Source: UM-FILTER-49-7 sp964599895 (GTDB lineage: Bacteria > Acidobacteriota > Holophagae > Thermotomaculales > Thermotomaculaceae). From it: a stretch of 32,010 bases of DNA. The first letter of the stretch is position 1; every line of letters starts with the position of its first letter. The DNA is taken from positions 1-32,010 of the forward strand of contig CAZRHT010000033.1 of the NCBI GenBank assembly GCA_964599895.1. The letters are read 5' to 3'. The notes below the pieces were generated by a model. The model worked only from the letters and a program-made list of their open reading frames with translations, searched no databases and was not told where the DNA came from. This document shows positions 7,408-14,317 of this stretch, in pieces. The translations under genes and the position numbers were made by a program.

Positions 7408-8062
7408 GACATTCAATTGCATGTTGTAGTTCCGCAGGACTGTCCACTATCAAATCCGGATTTTCTTTCCGAAGTACCTGACCGTCCACAAATCCATATG
7501 TCACACCAATCGTATGAATACCAGCCGCTTTTCCGGCGCGAATATCATTGGGACTGTCTCCGATCATTACGGTGTTTTCTTCATCTCCTCCCCACCGTTT
7601 CATGATCTCCAGAATCGGCACGGGGGACGGCTTTTTCTCCTTAAAACTATCTCCGCCATATACAAAGGAAATAGAATCCGCCAGATCAGTAAAGCTCGCC
7701 ACTACCTTTCGGCTCAAATTTTCCAGCTTGTTGGACAATATCCCCATTCGGCAGCCCGACTGTTTCAAGCTCAGCAGCAACGGTTCAATGCCTGGGAAGA
7801 GACGAGTACCATCCACGAGATGAGTTTTGTAGTGGCTGAGAAAGAGGGGCAATGCCTCTTTTTGGACAGATTCGTCCATCGGAAAGGCGCGTTCTATTAA
7901 TACCTGAACTCCGTCGCCCACAAATGACCGCACGGTGTCGGGTAGGAAAGTCGGAAATCCAAGTTTTTCTGCGGTATGGTTCACAGAAGCGGCAATGTCA
8001 GTCAGGGAGTCAACCAGCGTGCCGTCCAGATCAAGTATGATCAGTCTTTTCGACCTTTTCAA
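7394..8062 (-). CDS. HAD-family phosphatase, phosphoglycolate phosphatase-like
   Basis: A 222-residue haloacid-dehalogenase hydrolase. Motif I is LDLDGTLVDSL with the nucleophile Asp11 and Asp13, motif II is ILSNK (Ser110), motif III is the Lys in KEKKPSP (about 144), and motif IV is GDSPNDI (168-174). The small cap domain inserted after motif I and the VGDGVQVLIERAF segment resemble Gph/PGPase, which removes 2-phosphoglycolate; substrate assignment within this family is uncertain. The start is a TTG at 8062, inside the end of the Ser/Thr kinase gene (32-nt overlap), with a weak AGGGA upstream; no ATG precedes motif I. The 3' end overlaps selD convergently by 14 nt. It probably shares a transcript with the kinase. 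Confidence 0.85.
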   Translation of the reverse strand: MKRSKRLIILDLDGTLVDSLTDIAASVNHTAEKLGFPTFLPDTVRSFVGDGVQVLIERAFPMDESVQKEALPLFLSHYKTHLVDGTRLFPGIEPLLLSLKQSGCRMGILSNKLENLSRKVVASFTDLADSISFVYGGDSFKEKKPSPVPILEIMKRWGGDEENTVMIGDSPNDIRAGKAAGIHTIGVTYGFVDGQVLRKENPDLIVDSPAELQHAIECLIRR

Positions 8063-9305
8063 GAAAATCCCTTATCTTTTTAATGCACACGGCTTTAATC
8101 ACCTTGGCGTCGCTGTTTTGTTCATCCACTTTGAGGATACTCTCACACAATTCGCACGCGTGCATGTGATGCTCGTTGTCCATGGCTTCCTGGGCTTCCG
8201 AAAGCCGGTCATGGATCCAGCGAAACTTGTGTTTCTCTTCTTCTTTCTTCAGTTCCTGGTATTTCTTTGCGTGCGCAAGGATCTTCTCGGCTTTCTGATG
8301 GGCATTGTCCCGTTTCAACACCAATTCTGCAGCACGGATAGCATCCTCAAACCGGTCTTCCTTCAAGGCAAGTTCGGCTTTGTCAAGTTGCTCCCGAATC
8401 TCTTCTTTAATCAGCTCAATTTTCTTCAATTGAACTTTCACGTCCTGAATCTGAGATGTAATTGTTTTGTCAATGATATTCCGGCTTCGAATTCGTTTCT
8501 TCTTTTCAAACTCAAGAAGCTGTTCCACGTTGGTCCGCAACTCCTTCACCGTCTGATAACGGCGATCTCTTTCCTTCTCCAGCGCATGCTGAATGAGGAA
8601 ATTGATGGACTTGTCCACTCCCTTGATTTCGCCGGGACGGGTATTAATGATGCTTCCCATGACCTGTGTAATTGTATCTCCGCCAAATGGTTTCTGATAG
8701 GAGAAGAGTTCATACATGATGGCACCGATGGAGAAAATATCTGCACGCTCATCAATAGTCTCCCCCATAAGCTGCTCGGGGGCCATGTATGCGACGGTGC
8801 CGAGAATTACACCGGATTTTGTCATCTTGGAAGTAGCGAGCTTGGCCACACCAAAGTCCAGGATTTTTATCAGCCCGTCTTCCCTGAGAAAAATATTGGC
8901 CGGTTTCAGGTCCCGATGAATGACACCCTTTTCATGGGCAAAAATCACACCGTTGCACGTTTGTCGGATTATCTCCAGTTTTGTCATGGTTGCCAGCTCC
9001 TGATGGTCATCAATTAGCTGGTCCAGACTGGTCCCCTCAAGATATTCCATCACAATGTAACAGGTGGCCCCAAATTCATTCAGCTCGTACACACTGACAA
9101 TATTTGTGTGATTCAATGTGCCAAGCGTTTTTCCTTCCCGATAAAATCGCTCCTTGAGATCCGGATTGGAGGAAAGGCCCAGGTTCATCGTTTTCAATGC
9201 CACGTACCGGTTTAAAACCGTGTCCCGACATTTATAGACCACGCCCATAGACCCCTGCCCGAGCACATCCAGAATTTCATACCGTCCAATCCTTCTTTGT
9301 GACAT
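8031..9305 (-). CDS. Soluble Hanks-type Ser/Thr protein kinase with coiled-coil/TPR-like tail
   Basis: A 424-residue protein whose first 265 residues are a complete kinase domain: GQGSMG glycine loop (16-21), VALK with Lys38, HRDLKPAN (130-137), DFG (150-152) and APE (175-177). Residues of about 285-330 are charged and helical (coiled-coil-like, with QIQDVKVQLKKIELIKEEIREQL), and about 330-420 look like repeated TPR-type helices (AIRAAELVLKRDN, HACELCESILKVDEQN). No membrane segment or PASTA/sensor domain is present, so it should act in the cytoplasm and find partners through its tail. An in-frame stop 12 nt before the ATG rules out an earlier start. There is no ribosome binding site, but a -10 box sits 6 nt upstream, suggesting a leaderless mRNA. 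Its substrate is unknown. Confidence 0.9.
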   Translation of the reverse strand: MSQRRIGRYEILDVLGQGSMGVVYKCRDTVLNRYVALKTMNLGLSSNPDLKERFYREGKTLGTLNHTNIVSVYELNEFGATCYIVMEYLEGTSLDQLIDDHQELATMTKLEIIRQTCNGVIFAHEKGVIHRDLKPANIFLREDGLIKILDFGVAKLATSKMTKSGVILGTVAYMAPEQLMGETIDERADIFSIGAIMYELFSYQKPFGGDTITQVMGSIINTRPGEIKGVDKSINFLIQHALEKERDRRYQTVKELRTNVEQLLEFEKKKRIRSRNIIDKTITSQIQDVKVQLKKIELIKEEIREQLDKAELALKEDRFEDAIRAAELVLKRDNAHQKAEKILAHAKKYQELKKEEEKHKFRWIHDRLSEAQEAMDNEHHMHACELCESILKVDEQNSDAKVIKAVCIKKIRDFLEKVEKTDHT

Positions 9306-9311
9306 AAATTT

Positions 9312-9340
9312 ATTTTATCGCGAATCAGTGCTGTTTGGAA
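9312..9340 (-). promoter_or_regulatory. Promoter abutting the Ser/Thr kinase start codon
   Basis: On the minus strand TAAAAT (9312-9317) lies 6 nt before the ATG, with a poor TTCCAA (9335-9340) 17 nt upstream. Transcription from this box would begin at about the A of the ATG. Confidence 0.4.
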
Positions 9341-9439
9341 AGACTGAAATCACATTTTCAAAGAAATATCTGAGTCTCAACGTGTTCTTGCTAAAGGTTG
9401 CGGATTGTGCTAACTTATTTTTCACTTGGAGGATGCGGT

Positions 9440-9916
9440 ATGAGAACCCTATACTTACTTTTTTTTGTTTTGCTTACATCAGTTTCGTGTGGCAATGGAA
9501 CCTCTCTCGAACAGTTTGATGGTTTTCGTTTCGGCGAAACACGGCAGGAAGTTATACAAACGGCCAAAAAGAACGATATCGCCATGAATATCCGATTTCT
9601 CAGCTACTGGCAACGATACGGCGACACGCCGGTTCACATTCGATTCGTATTTCACAAGAAAACCGGTAAACTTTATGCCTTCGACATCAAGGGCCTTCCA
9701 TGCAAAAAACCGGAAGACGCTCGGAATACCATGTTCGAACTCAAGGCGTATTTTGAAGGAATATTCGGCCCCGCGTCCGCATCAGTAATCAGCCATCCCA
9801 ATTTTGACGTTGTGAACTACAAATGGACGTTCAAAAACGCGACTGTTTACCTCGGAACAACGATTGTCCAATTTCAGACCATCCCCAGAATGTTAGTGAT
9901 TGAAAACCAGGATTAG
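9440..9916 (+). CDS. Small exported protein, possible lipoprotein, of unknown function
   Basis: The 158-residue frame starts at the ATG at 9440, which has GGAGG 7 nt upstream; an upstream in-frame start at 9398 would spoil the signal peptide. The N-terminus MRTLYLLFFVLLTSVSC is a signal sequence ending in Cys17. The lipobox is weak because the -3 residue is Ser, so either a lipoprotein or a cleaved periplasmic protein is possible. The mature part contains FRFGETRQEVIQTAKK, which resembles the start of small periplasmic domains with a FGMSxxEV-type motif, followed by a mixed alpha/beta segment ending MLVIENQD. I do not recognise a specific family. It lies 8 nt upstream of hslU and is probably cotranscribed; the link to HslUV may be only positional. 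Confidence 0.7.
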   Translation: MRTLYLLFFVLLTSVSCGNGTSLEQFDGFRFGETRQEVIQTAKKNDIAMNIRFLSYWQRYGDTPVHIRFVFHKKTGKLYAFDIKGLPCKKPEDARNTMFELKAYFEGIFGPASASVISHPNFDVVNYKWTFKNATVYLGTTIVQFQTIPRMLVIENQD

Positions 9917-9924
9917 GAGAAACC

Positions 9925-11286
9925 ATGAAACCAAAACAGGAACTGCTTCCCAGAGAGATTGTTGCGCAACTTGACAAATATATTATTGGCCAGGATCAGG
10001 CTAAGAAAGCAGTGGCCATCGCTTTGAGAAACCGGGTTCGAAGACAGAAGCTTCCAAAGGAACTTGCAGAAGACATTACCCCGAAAAACATCATCATGAT
10101 TGGGCCAACGGGTGTCGGGAAAACAGAGATTGCCCGTCGACTTGCAAGGCTTGCAGGTGCCCCCTTTGTGAAAGTGGAAGCTTCCAAATTCACGGAAATT
10201 GGTTATGTCGGACGGGATGTGGAATCCATGATCCGGGATCTGGTCCGTAATTCCCTCCAGATGGTAAAGGAAAGACAAACAAAAGAAGTAATGAAAAAGG
10301 CCCGTGCAAAGGCGGTGGACCGGGTGGTCGACCACCTTTTTCCGTTGCCGAAGCTCACCGCAGATGATGCCGATAATGAACACCTTGCCCGCATCACCGC
10401 CCGCCGTGAAGACGCCCGAAAAGAAATCCTCGCCGGAGGGATGGGAGATCGCAAAATCATCATCGAAATTGCACCCCAACCCAAGATGCCCTTTCTTCTG
10501 GACGTCATGACAGACCCATCCAATATGGAAGATTTTGCTTCTTCCCTGAAAGACAGCCTTTCGGACATGATGGCCCCACCTCAGTCAAAAACGAGGGAAC
10601 TCACGGTCGCAGAGGCGTTGGAATTGTTTTCCCAGGCAGAAGCTGAAAATTTGCTGGACATGGACAAAATCAAAGAAGAGGCCCTGGATCTTGCGGCAAA
10701 CTCCGGCATTATTTTCCTGGACGAACTGGACAAGATTGCCGGATCAGACGGCGGAAAAGGCCCGGACGTAAGCCGCGAAGGGGTTCAGCGGGATCTTCTG
10801 CCCATCATCGAGGGCTCAACGGTTTCCACAAAACAGGGTGTAATTCGTACAGACCATATCCTCTTTATTGCTGCAGGTGCATTCCACATCAGTCGACCTT
10901 CTGACCTGATTCCCGAGTTACAGGGACGATTTCCCATTCGGGTGGAGCTGAATTCTCTCACAGAAGAAGACCTTTCAAAAATTCTGACTCAGCCCCGAAA
11001 CTCACTTACCCGGCAATATATTGCCATGATGGAAACGGAAAATGTCAGCCTCACCTTTGCCGATGACTCAATTCAGGCAATTGCTGAACAGGCACATCGT
11101 GCCAATGAAACCGTAGAGAACATCGGTGCAAGACGCCTGCACACAATAATGGAAAAAATTCTGGAAGATATTCTTTTCAAGGGCCCCGAGCTAAGCGGAA
11201 CAACAGTTGTGATAGATCGCGCCTATGTAACGGACGCAATGGGCGATATTCTGACCAAAGAAGATGCGGGGAAATACATCCTGTAA
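9925..11286 (+). CDS. hslU: ATP-dependent protease ATPase subunit HslU (ClpY)
   Basis: HslU is the hexameric AAA+ unfoldase that feeds proteins into the HslV peptidase in the cytoplasm. The 453-residue product is of normal length. It begins with the family LPREIVAQLDKYIIGQDQAKKAVAIAL stretch. Walker A is GPTGVGKTE (60-68), the substrate-gripping pore motif is GYVGRD (93-98), the I domain covers about 110-240, Walker B is IIFLDELDKI (near 255), followed by the sensor regions and the ENIGARRLHTIMEKILEDI block near the C-terminus. AGGAG before the ATG overlaps the stop codon of the preceding gene. The partner hslV is not adjacent: it lies at 15965-16492 on the other strand, whereas the usual order is hslV-hslU in one operon. 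Confidence 0.96.
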   Translation: MKPKQELLPREIVAQLDKYIIGQDQAKKAVAIALRNRVRRQKLPKELAEDITPKNIIMIGPTGVGKTEIARRLARLAGAPFVKVEASKFTEIGYVGRDVESMIRDLVRNSLQMVKERQTKEVMKKARAKAVDRVVDHLFPLPKLTADDADNEHLARITARREDARKEILAGGMGDRKIIIEIAPQPKMPFLLDVMTDPSNMEDFASSLKDSLSDMMAPPQSKTRELTVAEALELFSQAEAENLLDMDKIKEEALDLAANSGIIFLDELDKIAGSDGGKGPDVSREGVQRDLLPIIEGSTVSTKQGVIRTDHILFIAAGAFHISRPSDLIPELQGRFPIRVELNSLTEEDLSKILTQPRNSLTRQYIAMMETENVSLTFADDSIQAIAEQAHRANETVENIGARRLHTIMEKILEDILFKGPELSGTTVVIDRAYVTDAMGDILTKEDAGKYIL

Positions 11287-11296
11287 GGAGAACGCT

Positions 11297-12307
11297 TTGA
11301 AAAAGAAGAAAGTCCTCCTTATTCACACCGGGGGAACCCTGGGCATGGTGGAAGGCAAACCTGACAACCATCTTAAACCGGCCCATATACACGAAAGTGT
11401 ACTGAAATTCGTTCCGGAACTTTGTGAACTTGCTGACCTGGAAAGTGCATTCGCATGTAATATTGACAGCGCCAATCTCGACATTCCGGACATGAATACT
11501 GTTCTTTCAACCATTCGCAAGAACTATGATCATTTCGACGGGTTTGTGATTATCCACGGAACGGACACAATGGCCTATCATGCTTCCGCCCTGTCTTTCA
11601 TGGTGGAGAACAATACCAAGCCCATCATTTTTACAGGTTCACAAAAACCCCTTCGTCATATTCGAACTGATGCCAGGCTTAACCTGGTAAATTCGGTGGA
11701 ATTTGCCACTATGTCAATACCGGAAGTGTGCATATGCTTCAATTCCACCCTTTTCAGGGGAAATCGGACACGGAAAGTGAGTATTGGCCAGTTTGAGGCT
11801 TTCCGATCTCCCAATTACCCGGTTCTGGGTTCAGTGGGCGTGGAGATCCACTTGAACAGGAGACTTCTCGCAGATTTCTCTCTCGAGAAAACAACCTTTC
11901 ATGAATTGGGGCACTCCAGAATCGGCATGATCAAACTTTACCCCGGTCTTGATGCCTCAGCCTTGATCCCCTGCATGCTTCAATCGGGGGTGCGGGCGGT
12001 TGTTGTTGAAGCTTACGCCGCTGGAAATGTGCCCATCTTAACTCATTCCATCATCCCGTCAATTTCTACCCTTACAGAAGTTGATGTGCCTGTTTTCATT
12101 GTATCCCAGGCTCTTGAAGGTAGCGTAGATCTTGATTTGTATGAGTGCGGCCAGAAGGCAAAACAAGCCGGAGCCATTGGTTGTAAAGACATGACATTTG
12201 AAGCTGTCATCACAAAACTCTATTATCTTTTTTCAAAATTCCCGGAAATTAAGAGCGAAGAACTCGTCAAGAAAATGCTTGTGAATTTTTCCGGCGAAAT
12301 TTCTTGA
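11297..12307 (+). CDS. ansA: Cytoplasmic (type I) L-asparaginase
   Basis: Hydrolyses L-asparagine to aspartate and ammonia. The best start is a TTG at 11297, with AAGGAG 6 nt upstream, 10 nt after the hslU stop; the upstream in-frame ATG (11264) lies inside hslU and has no such site. The 336-residue product begins KKKKVLLIHTGGTLGM with the nucleophile Thr near residue 11. It carries the second signature HGTDTMAYHASAL (GTDT at 88-91) and the catalytic Lys in TGSQKPL (about 117). No signal peptide is present, which fits the cytosolic AnsA type. It may be translationally linked to hslU. A glutamyl-tRNA(Gln) amidotransferase subunit D (GatD) is an alternative, but no N-terminal GatD domain is seen. 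Confidence 0.9.
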   Translation: MKKKKVLLIHTGGTLGMVEGKPDNHLKPAHIHESVLKFVPELCELADLESAFACNIDSANLDIPDMNTVLSTIRKNYDHFDGFVIIHGTDTMAYHASALSFMVENNTKPIIFTGSQKPLRHIRTDARLNLVNSVEFATMSIPEVCICFNSTLFRGNRTRKVSIGQFEAFRSPNYPVLGSVGVEIHLNRRLLADFSLEKTTFHELGHSRIGMIKLYPGLDASALIPCMLQSGVRAVVVEAYAAGNVPILTHSIIPSISTLTEVDVPVFIVSQALEGSVDLDLYECGQKAKQAGAIGCKDMTFEAVITKLYYLFSKFPEIKSEELVKKMLVNFSGEIS

Positions 12308-12315
12308 TTTTTTAC

Positions 12316-12344
12316 TTGTATTTACTGACAAAAACACGTATATT
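12316..12344 (+). promoter_or_regulatory. Probable promoter of the HU-like gene
   Basis: TTGTAT (12316-12321), a 17-nt spacer and TATATT (12339-12344) lie in an AT-rich 68-nt gap between the asparaginase gene and the HU gene. The leader would be about 25 nt and keeps the GGGAGG ribosome binding site. Confidence 0.4.
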
Positions 12345-12375
12345 TATATCAAGCAAAACTTTCTGGGAGGGCATT

Positions 12376-12642
12376 ATGATTAAAAACGATATCGTAAAGC
12401 GGGTTTATGAGAATGTAGGTGTTTCCAAGCCGGAAGCCCAGCAGGCTGTTGACCTTATCATTCATTCCGTCAAAAACGCGGTTGTAAATGAAGAACGGGT
12501 GGAGTTCAGGGGCTTCGGCATTTTCGAGATCCGGCCTAAGAAACTCGGCGTGGGGAGAAACCCAAAAACCGGTGATGTAATCAAAATTAAGGCTGGCAAG
12601 GCCATCCGTTTTAAACCGGGAAAACAGCTCAGAAATATTTAA
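12376..12642 (+). CDS. HU/IHF-family nucleoid DNA-binding protein
   Basis: An 88-residue protein of the exact size of HU/IHF subunits. It starts MIKNDIVKRVYENVG, followed by the dimerisation helices, the EFRGFGIFEIR strand (42-53), and the DNA-clasping arm with the signature GVGRNPKTGDVIKI (RNPKTG at 61-66) and the closing KAIRFKPGKQLRNI. The ATG at 12376 has GGGAGG at 6 nt; an upstream in-frame ATG at 12304 overlaps the asparaginase stop and gives no family sequence. HU bends DNA and compacts the chromosome as a dimer; HU versus IHF subunit cannot be settled by eye. It ends 4 nt from the convergent maf stop, leaving no room for a terminator between the two genes. Confidence 0.95.
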   Translation: MIKNDIVKRVYENVGVSKPEAQQAVDLIIHSVKNAVVNEERVEFRGFGIFEIRPKKLGVGRNPKTGDVIKIKAGKAIRFKPGKQLRNI

Positions 12643-12646
12643 AACA

Positions 12647-13240
12647 TTAAGTTTTTCTGCAGTCGGTCCACATCGCTTTCAGCCGGTTATAAAAACTGGA
12701 CAGTGGAAATCCGACTACATTGAGATAGTCCCCGATAATTTCTTCGATAAATATTGAGGCTCTTCCTTGGATTGCGTACGCCCCTGCCTTGTCAAATGGT
12801 TCCTTTGTGTTAACGTACCAGTCGATTTCCTCGGCACTCAAGTCCCTGAAAACAACTTGCGTACTCTCATAAAAAGAAAATTCGAATAGAGAACTTAAAC
12901 ATGCTACTCCTGTAATAACGGCATGCTTACGACCGGAAAGTAACTGCAACATGTTTACAGCCTGCTTATGGGACTCAGGCTTTCCGAGGATTGTCTTATC
13001 ACAGACAACCACTGTATCTGCACCGATGACCAGTGAAGCCGGATTCTTTTCGAATATCTGCAAAGCTTTCCTTGAGGCCAGTTCCACCGTAAGTTCCGCC
13101 GGTCTGAGCTCGAACCCATCCTCTTCAACTGAAGAAGGAATCACACGAAAGTTATTGAAAAGCAGTGAGAGTATTTCCTTTCGGCGCGGTGACGCAGAGG
13201 CAAGAATGATGTCAATGACATTTTCATCCAACCACTTCAT
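12647..13240 (-). CDS. maf: Maf-family nucleotide pyrophosphatase
   Basis: A 197-residue Maf protein. Members hydrolyse non-canonical or canonical nucleoside triphosphates such as dTTP and UTP, and help house-cleaning and septum control. The signature LASASPRRKEIL is at 13-24, VIGADTVV and GKPES follow, then SGRKHAVITGV and the ending segment AYAIQGRASIFIEEIIGDYLNVVGFPL, which is very typical of the family. The start codon directly abuts the DUF3467 gene stop (cat at 13238-13240, tta at 13241), so translation is probably coupled. It is the last gene of the long minus-strand series and converges on the HU gene. Confidence 0.93.
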   Translation of the reverse strand: MKWLDENVIDIILASASPRRKEILSLLFNNFRVIPSSVEEDGFELRPAELTVELASRKALQIFEKNPASLVIGADTVVVCDKTILGKPESHKQAVNMLQLLSGRKHAVITGVACLSSLFEFSFYESTQVVFRDLSAEEIDWYVNTKEPFDKAGAYAIQGRASIFIEEIIGDYLNVVGFPLSSFYNRLKAMWTDCRKT

Positions 13241-13528
13241 TTACTGGTTAAACCCAACCTTCTTTTCCTGGTTCTTTGAGGATGGGATCCCGCCAAACTG
13301 TTTTTCGTAATTCTCAATATTCGTCTGAACTGCATTGAGGAAATTTTTTGCCTGCATCGGGGTCATGATAATACGGCTCATTACTCTCGCCTTGCCAGGA
13401 GGCGGTACCATACGTGTGAAGTCGATTATGAATTCAGCCTGGTTGTACATGATATTTCCACTGTTTACGTAGTTACCCTCAGCAACTTTGTCATCAATCA
13501 TTATTTCCATTCTTTTTTCATTTGCCAT
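13241..13528 (-). CDS. DUF3467 family small protein
   Basis: A 95-residue soluble protein that I recognise as DUF3467 from its start (MEIMIDDKVAEGNYVNSGNIMYNQAEFIIDF) and its central VMSRIIMTPMQAKNFLNAVQTNIENYEKQFG block. The family has no established function. The ATG at 13526-13528 is preceded by GGAGGG at 6 nt. It lies immediately upstream of maf with no gap between stop and start. About 140 nt separate it from plsY upstream, where an extended -10 promoter may lie. There are no membrane segments or cysteines. Confidence 0.8.
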   Translation of the reverse strand: MANEKRMEIMIDDKVAEGNYVNSGNIMYNQAEFIIDFTRMVPPPGKARVMSRIIMTPMQAKNFLNAVQTNIENYEKQFGGIPSSKNQEKKVGFNQ

Positions 13529-13557
13529 TACGTTCCCTCCACGCTTACTTCATCTTT

Positions 13558-13566
13558 ATTGTAACA
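13558..13566 (-). promoter_or_regulatory. Possible extended -10 promoter for DUF3467-maf
   Basis: On the minus strand TGTTACAAT (13558-13566) combines a TGn extension with a TACAAT -10 box, 29 nt before the DUF3467 ATG. I see no matching -35. Expression could equally continue from plsY upstream. Confidence 0.35.
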
Positions 13567-13669
13567 TAGGAGCCGAAGTGGACGCGTACCGGGCGATAGA
13601 AAAGAAAACCAGCCATTTCCTGCCTGCTCCCTCATTTCTTCTCAGTCTCCGACAAATCTCATCCGGCAC

Positions 13670-14284
13670 TCAACCTTCCCTTTTACTCAACCTTGATTCC
13701 GTGCCTGACTTCAGGCGTCGGATGTTGTCACGATGTGTGAAGAGAATCATGACCAGAAAAAGTCCTGTAACCGCAACCGGCATCCATGGATCACCGAGAA
13801 ATATCATTTGAGCCATAGCTGTCAGGAAAGCCACACCTCCGGCAGTGATGGAAGCCACAGAAACCACTCGAAACCGCCACAGAATAAAAACAAACAAACC
13901 CAGCGCCACAAAGAAAGCCAGTGGGTCAACAAGCGAGAGCACACCCGCTGCAGTGCTGATGCCTTTCCCTCCTGAAAAACCTCCCAGCAAAGGATAAATA
14001 TGGCCAACCATAACGAAGAACCCCGCCACAATCATCCAGGTAGCAGAAAGGTTCCATGTCCAGCATAGCCACGCCACCAGCGCACCTTTTCCCGCATCCA
14101 GCAAGAATACAATTATCGCCGGTCCGATTCCAATCAAGCGGTATGTATTGGTAGCTCCCGCATTTCCGCTGCCGCTATTTCTAATGTCTTTACCTGAAAA
14201 AGCATAGCCCACCCACACCGCCCAGGGCAGGGATCCTATAACATAAGCAACAAGAATGGATATGAACGCCGATTTCAACAACAT
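13670..14284 (-). CDS. plsY: Glycerol-3-phosphate acyltransferase PlsY
   Basis: PlsY is the inner-membrane enzyme that transfers an acyl group from acyl-phosphate to glycerol-3-phosphate, the first step of phospholipid synthesis. The roughly 204-residue protein has five hydrophobic segments. It carries the family motifs YVIGSLPWAVWVGYAF, DIRNSGSGNAGATNTYR (near residue 35), DAGKGALVAWL, and GHIYPLLGGFSGGKGISTAAG (near 105), with FTHRDNIRRLKSGTESR near the end. The start is the ATG at 14284 or a TTG two codons upstream (14290), which is nearer to the AGGA site; the choice barely changes the protein. It lies about 30 nt downstream of the TPR gene in the same direction. No PlsX is in the window. 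Confidence 0.95.
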   Translation of the reverse strand: MLLKSAFISILVAYVIGSLPWAVWVGYAFSGKDIRNSGSGNAGATNTYRLIGIGPAIIVFLLDAGKGALVAWLCWTWNLSATWMIVAGFFVMVGHIYPLLGGFSGGKGISTAAGVLSLVDPLAFFVALGLFVFILWRFRVVSVASITAGGVAFLTAMAQMIFLGDPWMPVAVTGLFLVMILFTHRDNIRRLKSGTESRLSKREG

Positions 14285-14317
14285 TGGCAATATTTCCTGA
14301 TGGGACAGAAGCTTGGA

